In this document: in pieces, positions 46,441 to 57,530 of the stretch
Layout of the letters: every line of letters starts with the position of its first letter
Position numbering within the stretch: the stretch's first letter is position 1
Assembly (NCBI RefSeq): GCF_000485595.1
Contig: NW_014577632.1
Coordinates: forward strand, 1 to 59,530
From: Priapulus caudatus
Taxonomy: Eukaryota; Priapulida; Priapulimorpha; Priapulimorphida; Priapulidae
Reading direction: 5' to 3'
DNA length: 59,530 nt
Notes under the pieces: generated by a model
What the model was told of the DNA's origin: nothing
Seen by the model: only the letters and a program-made list of their open reading frames with translations
The model's database searches: none
Position numbers and translations under genes: made by a program

Positions 46441-48232
46441 CATTACTTGCCTATTTAGAAACTAGCTCAGTCACTCAGTGATAACTCGATCCCATTCATG
46501 TATGCATGCATATCATTGTGCAAGTTCAAAAACTTGTAGCAGTTTGTTTTCATTTGCAGTAACACCCTAGTTAACACTCAGGATACGTTCCTTGAAAATT
46601 AAGTGCTAACCATGTATGTGTATGTATGTATGTATATATATATATATATATATGTGTGTGTATTATATGTAACCCACCCTCTGGATTATGTCTGTGAAGT
46701 TCGGTTTAAAAGGAGGCATCTTACATATCTCAGGGGTGTTGGGATTTGAAAAATCGTTTAACATGAGATTTGGTTTTGAGGGCATTTGAAATTTGGAGAG
46801 TTGACTATCTATATATATAGTGCTTATAGGTTTAGCATTATTGTGGTTAGCATTTCATTTTTAGAACAGACACCACACTATAACATGTTAAAGCTGTAAC
46901 AGTATGTTAAATATAGAATTGGAATACGGAATATGCTTTAATTCGAATTCCGTGTTTTGTGTATTTTCTGGTAAAATACAGATGTAAGGTTCCACGATAC
47001 ATGAGCGCTGTAAAGGAACGGTGTTCTATCTGTCACACTAGCTAGGGTGTTGCCCGGTATTGTTAACGTGCCGTTACAGTGTATGCTGTTGTGTGGTGAC
47101 TGTTTCAGCGAACCTTGTGAATGCATTCCAAGTTCTTATTGTGCGTGGCAATCTCGTTTTTTGAGTTCATTTATTGCCATTATATTTATATTTTCTGTTG
47201 GATGCTATACACTTTATATAATTATCCACTCTTGTGTGTGTGCTTATAGGCAACATGTTAATTTTATTAGTCATAATAATTATATACATTATTATAACAC
47301 TTTGTAATCGCTGTGCGTGCCGACACTCCATTGCCGTGTGCCAATGTGATGAGTCATAATATATTAAATATTATTTAAATGCAAAAATAATATTATCGAA
47401 CGCACGCACTCTATGTAAATCTAGACAAGTAGTGTGATGACTGTCTGGGATTCCTTTGGTTTATATATATTTTTCCAGTGTGCATATGTTACCTGTGAAA
47501 TGCAGTCACTTTTCTAGACTTGGGTTTAGTTTGCTATACTTATGAAGACGTTCATGTTTCTGGGTGTTGTTGACTGATTATGCCTGGCCTAGATTTCAAT
47601 ATGAACGATGAGACGAACTTATTTAGTCATGTTTGCTCCTCATAATGTGATAGGATTTCTATAGCAGCTTATATACAAGCTATGTAATTATTATTCTAAT
47701 AATTCACGATTGTGGTGGAAAGGTGAGATTATCCGGTTTGTAGTGGAGCCAACGACTTCACGTTGATTACTGACCTGTAATATTTTCTGATATGGGAAAA
47801 AAATGTCATATTTGAAAAGTTTTCAAAGTTGAAATTTAAGTAAAAAACTCACTGCATTTGTTTTCAATATAAAAAGCAGTACGTAGATAATATCGGTGCA
47901 TATCTTCATGACTTGGGTTATCTGCCAAAACGCACCTCAAATTATACATTTATTCGTAATTGTTGTATTGCATTGTAAGGTCGAGTTCGCTTATGTCTTA
48001 CAGTATAGCAAGAGGATCTTACCATTAAAATTTAATAGCAGATTTGAATTTACGGATCATCTATCCGTAACCATCGCAGTGTGCTTGCTCGATCGTACAT
48101 TTAACAGCTCAACGGGAAGAAGGGCGGCAGTCGGATTATCATGCCGGACCAGAGTTTACCTTCGTCATAGGAGACAGCACATAATATTGTCAGTTGTGAA
48201 TAATCGCTTAGCCCAATGGAAGGTCGGTGTGG
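46441..48232. other. Unannotated AT-rich stretch
   Basis: Contains a TATG/TA microsatellite at 46620-46655. Short frames (46938-47126, 47047-47307, 47896-48237) are not recognisable. No gene seen. Confidence 0.5.
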
Positions 48233-48240
48233 GTTAACAC

Positions 48241-48449
48241 CAGGGGCGTAGCTACGGGGGGGGGGCTGTGCCCCCCTCCCCAGGTGCCCCCCCACTAAAA
48301 ACTCATGCTTGATAAAAAAAAATTGAATTAAAAACAATGCCGTTAGAACAGTATAATACAAAGAAAAGTTATATATTGTGCCCCCCCCACGAAAATGTAA
48401 GGCCCCCCCAGTGCCCCCTCCCGCTGGAAAAATTCTAGCTACGCCACTG
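48241..48449. mobile_element. 209-bp hAT-type MITE
   Basis: A perfect 8-bp duplication GTTAACAC (48233-48240 and 48450-48457) flanks ends CAGGGGCGTAGCTACG and TAGCTACGCCACTG. G- and C-homopolymers lie just inside both ends. CAG(T/G)GGCGTAGCTA ends with 8-bp duplications are a familiar hAT pattern. A second, truncated copy of the right end (CCTAGCTACGCGCCTG) is at 49171-49186. Confidence 0.92.
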
Positions 48450-48526
48450 GTTAACACGGAAGCACATATGAAAGACGGCGAAGTTCCTTGAATTTTACAC
48501 AGATGAGAGATAGTGATCCGCTAGAG

Positions 48527-48630
48527 CACAGGCACTTGGAACGTTTCAATGGTAAAATGAAGGTAAATACACACGAAATGTATTTACTACTAGTCTTAAT
48601 GTTTCTCTTCTCTCTTTCGCCTATTATTAG
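48527..48630. repeat. Fragment of the fold-back family at 7263
   Basis: CACAGGCACTTGGAACGTTTC followed by AATACACACGAAATGTATTT and GTCTTAATGTTTCTCTTCT matches the left end of the element at 7263-7360. Only one end is present. Confidence 0.8.
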
Positions 48631-48714
48631 TGAATTATCTTCTGGAAGTATAAATAGATTCAGGATAGTAATATAATTGTAGGATTCTCCCATTACGTAC
48701 TCTTGATAATGTAT

Positions 48715-49090
48715 TACTTTGTGAGGGAGAGAGAGGTGGAAGAGTGAGAAAAAGCGGCGGAGGAGAAGGTAGTCAAGATCTAGAGGAAGGTATAGCTAAG
48801 CCCTGAGGCTTGCTGTATGTAATCACTACGGCGTATGAGTTGTAAAATCTCACTTAATGTGCTACGCTAAATACCACATATATGCCAATAAACAGAGACT
48901 TGAGAATATCGAATGAAACTTGTACTTTATCAATTAATAAATTATCCAGTCAACAACAAGCACAATTACTAGCTATACAAATGACGATCAAACAATGTCA
49001 AACAAAGTTTTTCTTTCGTATGTAGCGGTGACTGCTTGTCTAGGTGCGTGCGGTTTACACAACTCGGTTGACTCTGACTTCATTGTCACA
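48715..49090 (-). mobile_element. Candidate LTR of the env-bearing retroelement
   Basis: On the minus strand the sequence begins TGTGACAATGAAGTC at 49090, immediately after a polypurine tract, and could end ...CTCTCCCTCACA at 48720 (or a few bases further, at 48710). TG...CA ends and about 370 bp fit an LTR. No second LTR is present in the window, so its limits cannot be checked by comparison, and I see no clear target duplication. Confidence 0.5.
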
Positions 49091-49100
49091 TACCCCCACT
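49091..49100 (-). other. Candidate polypurine tract
   Basis: AGTGGGGGTA on the minus strand directly abuts the TGTGACA start of the candidate LTR. This is the arrangement used for plus-strand priming in LTR retroelements. Confidence 0.5.
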
Positions 49101-49362
49101 CCTCGGTACGGATTTACGCCCCTGATTCGCACACTTCACCTGCTCATTGCCGCCCCCCATAAAATAAAATCCTAGCTACGCGCCTGCGTCTGTGAGTGAT
49201 CATGCACCTTACTTGTGTATGCACACTACTTCACGTGCCGCAGTGGTTTCACCTCTATTGCATCTTTATCTTCATCACGCTCTAAAGGGTGTGAGTGAGT
49301 GCGAGGTACTGGGATGTCTTGTGCTAGGGACTCTTGGTGGAATGGAGGAGATAGACGCTGCG

Positions 49363-51267
49363 TTATAAATGGGATTGTGGCTGTAACAGCCTGGCGTACG
49401 GGTTCAGCTGCGGCTTGGAGGGGTTGAACAAAACAATGGGGGTGATAGGTATACGGGATGTGCGCATAACACAGATGTTCGGGAGCAAATGTTGGGGAGC
49501 ACAGCAGTAGTATAACACTGCGATAAAACTACACCTATTGCAATATATATGAGAATTTGGTGCCACGTACTGTATGGTTGGATGTTTAGATGCTGCATGA
49601 GCAACGTCGTTCTCATCAAGAATCTTTATGCTGTTTACGATAGCGTCCTTTAAATGATCATACACCAGGTCTAGGTCACGCGTCTTATAAAGTTTATGGG
49701 GAAGGACTGGGGTGGGGATCAAATCGGTTGCGTTGCCGCGCTTATCAGCTCTAGTTCCGCTAAATCTGCCCAAATTGTGGGTGTTGCTAGTGTGGGAAGT
49801 AAAGTATCTGAGTAAGAGTGGTAGTTAAGTTTACTATCGAATCGTGGTAATAGAAGGTGGGTAAGGTTAAATCCGCAGAATGTGCAGAATAGCCTGATTG
49901 CAAGGAGATAATTTGGCGGGTAATTATTTGTGAATCAGTAACCGTAAGTGCCTGGTTGTTAGTAGGCTGACAAGAAATTGTCAGGCGGAATGGTTTAATT
50001 GGTGAGATAAGCCAATGGCCATTACTAATATATTGGACTAAATGTCTGGTGTTTGATTGCACCGTTACTCTTCGCTGACAGTATGTTGATATGTCAGTAC
50101 TGTGCTTCAAAAATAGTGCTACTAAACAGTCAGTGGATCCTGATACGTAGTAGATTTCAGACTCAGATTGGCAGATGCTACTCGTTGCATCCAGACATTT
50201 GCTAACAAGTTCTGATTTAGGGTAAAAATAGCGTGTCTTGTCCTGGGCAAATGCTATATATTTTTGATCGAGGGCATATATAGTATACGGACGCTGATGT
50301 GCCGTTAATGTAAACGGGTGCGAGTAGAATTTGGAAGATATTAAAAATTTGTCCGACATGTTTTAGAGGCAGAAATGTGATAATATGGAAAAACGTGTGA
50401 ACCGGTACTACAACTATTTGTAGGAGATTGTAGTAGTATAAAATGGTGTCATCTATCCCCTTAGGTAAGGCGAGGTAATTAGGGATGACTTGTTTGATAC
50501 CCTGTAATACTTCTTGTAACTGGGTTGGTGATACTATAGGGACATGGGTGATTTCCCCATGAAACAGCTACTAAGTGAATGTTCGAGTCCAGCTACTATA
50601 CCATTCATTTAATTCATTTAAAGTGTCATGGTTCAACTGGACTTGAGCCTTGGTTAGATTAAACACTGTTAAGGAGTCTTCCATGGCATGCTGGAAGGTT
50701 TCTTGGGTTAGTTCAAAGCGTGTTAGTTTATCCTGTAATTCATCTAGCTTCTGTTGCTACTCCATACAATACTTTCTGGAATTTTCCAAAAAACGGGAGT
50801 AGTGAGCGCTTACTGCGATGTTTATTGAACATTGATGTCAATTCATTAATACGTTCTGTTAGTTGCTGATATCGTGATTTTAAGTCAAGTGCATGCTTTC
50901 TAATGAAAGCTTCTATAATGTCATGAAATTGTTCATTATTTAGTTGTGCGTCCGTGTTATCTTGCATCGTTGTGGTAGACCACGGCGACTAAGTAGCTGT
51001 TGTTTTATTGGGATGCGCCCCAATAAATGAATAAAGTTAAGGTTTTTATATGCGTTAGTGGCGCGCTGTATTTCAGACCGTGTAGTGGCGGTGGTGAAAC
51101 AGATACTGGATTTGTTCATTTATTCCCTGCATGTAGTTCGTGACTGGCGCTAGGTCGAGTGATAAAACCAAGGTCCACGAACTTTGTGTCACTGCGAGGT
51201 TCTCTTTGGGGATAAATAATTCCCCTCGGACCAATACTAAAATTACCATTATGGTAGCGACACCCAT
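49363..51267 (-). pseudogene. Broken env-like fusion glycoprotein of an LTR retroelement
   Basis: Class: Env/F-like fusion proteins carried by errantivirus-type (Ty3/gypsy) elements, which mediate membrane fusion. Pieces in order on the minus strand: a hydrophobic leader with following ectodomain (51267-51073); a segment with a furin-type RSKR site (about 50817-50806) followed by a hydrophobic Gly/Phe-rich, fusion-peptide-like stretch (50967-50740); a Cys-containing ectodomain (50359-49787, five Cys); a further ectodomain piece (49773-49620); and a membrane-anchor-like hydrophobic stretch read in another frame (about 49560-49500). At least three frame changes and in-frame stops separate them, so no functional protein is made. 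No gag or reverse transcriptase is seen. The order env, polypurine tract, LTR supports the reading. Exact family uncertain. Confidence 0.7.
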
Positions 51268-51833
51268 TATGGTACGGTTTCCATATCTGCAAGGAAAAGA
51301 AAATACGAAGCGCTCAGTGACGCTTGCTGAGACAAGTATCTAAAAGCTGAAACCAAGTCCTCCTTGCGTTGTGCTTTAAAAGCTAAATTACGTTAGGTTA
51401 TTTAAAGTGGAGTGTCAGGTAGCTAATTAAAAAATATTGTCAGCAGTGGCGTTTGAGGTTTATGCCTCATGGTCCTAGGCAATTATGATCCATGGTTCAT
51501 CTCCATTTCACTTATACTTATATCAAGAATCTAAGTCTTAATCTCTCAGTCATTCTTTATTCATTCATTCATAGTGTCATTCTTTCGGTCAGATTTATCT
51601 GAGTCATCAGTGACAGGGTTAAGACAGCGTTTACAATAACGCCGTCCCGCGACCATGTACGCAACCTATACGTATATACTATATACTATACAATCAACAG
51701 GAGGCTATCCCTAGCCAGACGACCCCAGGGTAGCGAGCAGTTCGATTCACATTTTAACACAGTCGTATATACTATAGTGGCTTCACGGGCCGCCGGCCGT
51801 CAGCCGTGAATGCACAAGTTACTGCTGATTGCT

Positions 51834-52075
51834 TAGCTATCCACTCGTACCTGATTACCTTGATCAGAGGCATCTGAACGAGTATCTGCATTAGGTTGTA
51901 CATGCAACGAAGAAGTTGGTAAATATTGCACCAATGGCAGCAAGTCACTGTCACTGCAGTCGCTGTCTGAAACCCCTTGCTGGACTGGTGATTCAGATTG
52001 GTCACTATCTGAATCTGCTGAATCGGATACTCGCGATGTACTTGGGTATGCAAGTTTAGTTTGTCGTTGTGGCTA
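51834..52075 (-). pseudogene. Possible C-terminal tail of a retroelement pol
   Basis: A minus-strand frame ending at a TAA at about 51836-51834 encodes an acidic Ser/Asp-rich tail (for example SDSADSDSDQSES). It lies upstream of env in the same orientation, where the end of pol would be. The frame breaks near 52050 and the rest of pol is absent, cut off by the repeat array at 52080. Placement and composition are the only support. Confidence 0.3.
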
Positions 52076-52079
52076 CGGG

Positions 52080-52930
52080 GCGCCATGCAGGACAGGGCTC
52101 AATTTTGTCTAACAAAACTCAATTCTGTCTCACAAAACTCAATTTTGTGAACACAAAACTCAATTCTGTCAATCCTGTGGTTCACAAAACTCAATTTCTG
52201 TGAAGCACACAACTCATTCTGTCAATCCTGTTCCAGCACAAACTCAATTCTGTCGAACCGAGCGTTCCACAAAACTCAATTTTAACACAAAACCATTCTG
52301 CTCGAACCGGTTCCACAAAACTCAATTTCTGTAAACACAAACTCACTTCTGTCGAACGCGGTTCCACAAAAGCTCAATTTTGTAAAGCACAAAACTCATA
52401 TTCTGTCGAACCGCGTTCACAAAATCTCGATTTTGTTAGGCCAATACTGCAACATCGCATGTAAGCAAGGGCTACCGATTGTTTTGCTTGCTGACCATTG
52501 GTAGCGCCTTCTTCACATGCGTGGTCCCTATTAGGGGTGGGGCAACAAATATGAGTTTTGTTGGAACCGGTCTGCGACAGCAATATTGAGGCCCTGTTCC
52601 TGCATGGCGCCGCCGTATAGGCGCCCCGTAGTCGCGCCACACAAACTCAATTTTGTGAAACTACAAAAGCCAATTCTGTCAATCCTTGTACGCACAAAAC
52701 TCAATTTGTAAACACAAAACTCAATTCTGTCGAACCGGTTCTGCGCACAAAAACTCTATTTTGTTTGCCCAATGATGGCACACGCATGTAAGAAAGGGTA
52801 CCATTGGTTTCTCTGACCAATGGTAGCGCCTTCTTAACATGCGTGTGACAATTTGGCAACAAAATCGAATGAGGCCCTGTCCTGCATGGCGTACGGGGCG
52901 CCATGCAGGACAGAGCTCAATTCGATTTTG
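52080..52930. mobile_element. Two related elements made of tandem mini-hairpins
   Basis: The boundary motif GCCATGCAGGACAGGGCTCA occurs at 52083 and (as GCCATGCAGGACAGAGCTC) at 52900, and inverted at about 52592-52610 and 52872-52890. Between boundaries are a dozen or more units of ACAAAACTCAATTTTGT, each nearly self-complementary, with GTCGAACCGGTTC-like spacers. Each element also has a larger hairpin (ACACGCATGT...CCATTGGT...ACCAATGGTA...ACATGCGTGTG, best at 52779-52849; its relative at about 52455-52525). The minus-strand frames at 52640-52374 and 52904-52701 resemble each other only because the repeats do. Class unknown. Confidence 0.75.
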
Positions 52931-53290
52931 TCGTGCTCACTATGAGTTAGTAAGCGCGCACTCAAAAACATGAACTCAGACGTTACCTGGAACATAACCC
53001 TCCCACCGAATATTTTTCCCGTACAAAGGCCAGGACTGCGTAAAAATCTATTTTCGAAAACCCCATTTACCAAATCCCATTGGCACCTACCGGCAGGAAA
53101 TTCTTTTGCTACATTAGGGATGTTTTTTACAATCGTTATGTTTTATCGGGACTGACATAACTTGTTCGTCTATTGTTCAAATCTTTTGTCGCTCACCGTG
53201 GGAGCCATTGGTGAAGCGAGTGTTTATGCTAGATAGTAGCACCGCTCAGGGGGCAACGCTGATATTTCAACAAACAATATTCTATGAACG
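52931..53290. other. Unannotated stretch
   Basis: No gene or repeat recognised. Confidence 0.4.
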
Positions 53291-53334
<44 letters not shown>

Positions 53335-53352
53335 ATATATATATTATATTCT
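53291..53352. repeat. TA microsatellite
   Basis: Long TATATA run with one GATATAT interruption. Confidence 0.95.
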
Positions 53353-53504
53353 ATTGATTTCAATGTGGTATATTACTCAACCATATAACAAATGACATTG
53401 TATTACCCCAAAATCTGCGCGCAAACGATTCTTCCCGCAAGTTTAATCAATGACGTACAATAGCTAATATCCGAATTTTCTGATCCATCTCTGATTCATC
53501 TCCA

Positions 53505-53745
53505 CACACACCACGCCACAGACACACACACACACACACATTACACACACACACACACAACACACACACACACCACACACACACACATACACACACACAC
53601 GCGCGCAGCGCACACATGCCGCAGACAGGCACGACCGCACACACACACACAACAAGCACACACACACAGCACACAACACAAGCAAACAGCACACACACAC
53701 ACACAGCACCCCAAGCCACACATATATATTTATATATATATATAC
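53505..53745. repeat. CA/GT microsatellite followed by TA run
   Basis: ACACAC runs with short interruptions (53505-53705), then TATATTTATATATATATA. Open frames on the minus strand (Cys/Val alternation) come from the repeat. Confidence 0.95.
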
Positions 53746-53922
53746 CAAAGTCAAATATTAGGTTAAGGATGTTTAAATTTAATTAACGAGCTTTCGGAGA
53801 TGTAAATCTCGTCATCAGGCAATTCAGCAGACATCAATGAATTGTGCCTGATGAAGAAGATGTACATCTCGAAAGCTCGTTAATTAATTTTTAAACAGCC
53901 CTTTATTATTATTTGACTTTGT
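53746..53922. repeat. Palindrome with hammerhead-like cores on both strands
   Basis: Two arms of about 85 bp around a 13-base loop. The right arm (plus) reads CTGATGA, then the self-pairing AGATGTACATCT, then GAAA, then GCTCGTTAATTAA. The left arm carries the same motif on the minus strand (CTGATGACGAGATTTACATC...CGAAAGCTCG). CUGAUGA-stem-GAAA is the conserved hammerhead ribozyme core, found in Penelope-like and related retroelements. Stem III can form from the two arms, with CUU at the expected cleavage position, but stem I does not pair convincingly, so self-cleavage is unproven. Confidence 0.6.
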
Positions 53923-53964
53923 TTTTTTATCTACGATGGGTGTTCGTGTGTGATTTTAGCTATA

Positions 53965-53991
53965 TGCTATATATATAGTATTAATATATAT

Positions 53992-54025
<34 letters not shown>

Positions 54026-54038
54026 ATACTATATATAT
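53965..54038. repeat. TA-rich palindromic microsatellite
   Basis: CTATATATATAGTATTAATATATATA...ATAATACTATATATATA; TA repeats inside a short inverted pair. Confidence 0.9.
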
Positions 54039-54709
54039 ACACGAACGTCTGTGGTGCACCTGCGTTTTGTCACATGTATTTGCATCACGTGTCTAAGAGC
54101 TGTCGTGATTAATTTGCAGTAAAACGCCATACATGCGAAATATCGACCCGGCTAGGAACCAACAGGTGCAGCTGGCAGTCAAGCAATCACAGAGCTATAA
54201 TTACTCCAACCAGAGCGACATGATACAAGATTGCGTGGCACAGCTTTGCTGTTAATCCTGTGCGCTGCGCGCGGATGAGACGCGCAGTTCCGCGGGATAT
54301 GCGCACGCGACCGTGGGGATCTTGAAGTATGAAGCGCTGTCCGCAGTGGAGTTCGAGGTCCGGCGCATGTCTCCACAGCGGTCAGCGGATGGTCTGTAGT
54401 TTTAGAAGACTTTGTTCTAAATAAGAACTATCGGCGGCTAAATAAGAGCAATATACAGACCTTTAAATTTCTTGATTAGTCAGTCAAAGGGCTTGTTGGG
54501 GGTCCATTATGCAGAGCTTCCAATTGAAATGGCCCATGAAATTGTCAAGTGGAATTGTGTTTTTCGGAACCATAAAGAAAATGTCTCCTTCTTACATGCA
54601 CCCCCTCCTTGATCAATCACGCATTCAGGCGTAAACAATAACTGAGATGAAATTGTATAGAGTTTGTGGCTCTTGACGCACGTGCATTGACGTACAAGAC
54701 TGTTGAAAG
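54039..54709. other. Unannotated stretch
   Basis: No gene recognised; the short minus-strand frame 54376-54179 has no identifiable domain. Confidence 0.4.
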
Positions 54710-54975
54710 CACCGGCACTTATAACGTCTCAATAAAAATAAATATTCACACAATTGTTCACAATGATCGACCGCCTATGTGCAAAATAGGGAAACGTATG
54801 TGAAAGATATACGGTTAGCGCTTACTGTGACATATCCATGACTAACTGACACCACTAAATTGGTAAAATGTTGCATGCACCTTGAGAAATTCGGAGAAAT
54901 TACGAGGTTATCATCGCAGAACTCCCGACACCGCCCATCCTGATGTCACAAAGCTATATGTAAACAAACACGCGT
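54710..54975. repeat. Mixed fragments of two dispersed repeat families
   Basis: 54712-54745 (CCGGCACTTATAACGTCTCAATAAAAA) is a diverged end of the fold-back family at 7263. 54755-54970 (ACAATGATCGACCGCCTATG, GACATATCCATGACTAACTG, CTTGAGAAATTC, ATGTCACAAAGCTATATGT) matches the interior of the TTAA element at 21870-22100 at about 85-90% by eye. Confidence 0.8.
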
Positions 54976-56102
54976 GTTGCGAGGTGATTGCCTCCGATAT
55001 CCAATTCGAGGCCCGCTAAGCCAAGCATAAAGCGCGCGGGCAAGATGTCACACACACAGCTACTTTCATTGGCTAAAACAATCGAGTGGCGCGGTTAGGG
55101 AGTTTCGGAATTGTTTAATTTTAAGAGAAACTTCAATGTTCAATGAATGACGCACTCGTTCACTTCGGACAGCTAGTGAAAATGCCGAAAATGTTCCACT
55201 TTGATGCGAAATGCATCGGCCGGGCATTTCATTATTTACGAAAAGTAAACAGGCTGGCGAAAGACAGTAGGTACACTAACTCGTCACGTCGGTGACGCCC
55301 CATTTATGCCCATCAACGAAGAAGGCGGGGCTTATTTTGATTACGGAGATGCGAACATGCGATAGAAGGACGTAGCGCAGTGCGCTAAACAGCGTGTTAT
55401 TTTCGTATTTGTGGCAAACTCTATCGTAGGAAACCGTTCTAAAATAGCAGAATTCCCTAGTTCCTAAGATCGGCGATTTGGTGGTCCAATGGGTCCCCAC
55501 CTATAAAAATATAAAAGACTTGTGCGGCGTAGGCTGTGATTGGAAGAGACAAAGTGTCAATCCTCGGCACGCCTCGTCATCATGGCCACATCCAGTATCT
55601 CAGCGCACGAGGGCTAAATGGATATTCTGTTCGACTAAAAGTTTTGTTGTTACCTGCGCATCGGAGCTATCCAGCTTCTCCGCCATATCGATAATGGGCC
55701 ACGTCGTCATCGTTGATGACTGTACAAGTAGAATAAATCCATTACTCGCCCGTGCGCCGGCTTTACTCGGGGGATTTGCTTCGCTACCTTTTACGAAATC
55801 TCGGCCGGTGTGGGTCCCTGTAATCGGGAGCAGCCTAGCGAAAGTGGGGCGCGAACCGGTGTTAGCTGTAATGTAGTGTCGATGCTTGAGGTGCCGCTAC
55901 AACAAGCAATTAAAGCTGCATATGTAATTTCACGACTATGATACACAGTAGTAACGATATGGTTTGGGTAACACTGATATGAATAACAACTAGGCGACTA
56001 TGAAGCTACATCTTACACCATGTTTACACAGACGACATTCACGATCCTAGCACGCGGTTAAACAACGTGAATGGGGCACCACTCTTTCTCAGCAAACAGA
56101 AT

Positions 56103-56105
<3 letters not shown>
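54976..56105. other. Unannotated stretch
   Basis: Moderate GC, no recognisable coding frame (the longest, 55478-55876 plus, has no domain). No repeats detected by eye. Confidence 0.4.
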
Positions 56106-56144
<39 letters not shown>

Positions 56145-56185
56145 TTATTTATTTATTTATTCATTTACTCATTTATTTATTGCAT
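56106..56185. repeat. TA run followed by ATTT repeat
   Basis: ATATATAT... then TTTATTTATTTATTTATTCATTTACTC. The same composite array ends the window (59435-59530). Confidence 0.95.
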
Positions 56186-57138
56186 TTTTTCAATGTGGCT
56201 AACACGTAATCAATTCAGCTCAGATTATAGAACGAGCAAGAGGTGCGCATGGTACTCACATGCTACTGTGTATACGATAGTGAGTGGTGGAAACAATCTT
56301 GATTCCGATAGTATTGAATCCAAATAGCACTGAAAAAAGGAAATACTGCATCGAAATAGCAATCTAGAATGAAAAAATCCCATCTTTGATGTTTTGACCA
56401 AAAATAGCACTTGGATGCTATCTCCGTTCAAATGAAACTGATATGATATCGATTCGATTTCACAAGCGATGTTTCGGTATGCTGTTTCTTTTACATTTGT
56501 AGTCGTGATCAATCTCATGCACATGAGACATCTTGCACATATTTTCGTTTTCGCCGGCCGCGTAGAATATATCGCTGGACGACAGCGTTTACTTTACACG
56601 GATCTCTTATAAGAACCTAATCGATTGATTAAACCTATAATTGCACTGAGATGTCACACCTGTGGCCTCGGCGATGAAATAACAACGCGGTCGAGCCGTC
56701 GCTTTCCCCGCGTAGTATACCTGTCTAACACCGTTAGGGCAAGCCAACTAATTACGAGAAAGGAAAATAAGCCTCTTATAGATATCACGTTGCACGCGAT
56801 AAGCCGGGGCGCGATAACTGGATCAGTGACCGCTGGCGCAAGTTGACCGCTGGCGCAAGTTTGCGCAAACTATCGAATAGTAATTGGTAGTCTATGCTAT
56901 AGATTACGTGATTCATCAGGGTACCAAAGTCGTCTTGGCTGAAGGGTGTGCATGCGGTGACTGTGAAGAGCAGAGACCACATGGGTAACGCCACGCTAAT
57001 TACGTACTAATCGTTGTCCTATTAGCTTAATTGCGATCCGTTATATATTATTATATATTAGAGTGAGCCGCCATGATTGGATTTGTTACTTTGCTACGCG
57101 CTACGTGATAATTCCTCTTATTCGCGCACACATAACAC
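56186..57138. other. Unannotated stretch
   Basis: No gene recognised. A 17-base direct duplication, TGACCGCTGGCGCAAGT, lies at about 56826-56861. Confidence 0.4.

Positions 57139-57530
<392 letters not shown>

Noticed and set aside
52374-52904. Two similar minus-strand frames starting MAR/MAP as a small gene family
   Set aside because: The resemblance comes from two copies of a non-coding hairpin-rich repeat; the proteins show no conservation beyond the repeat.
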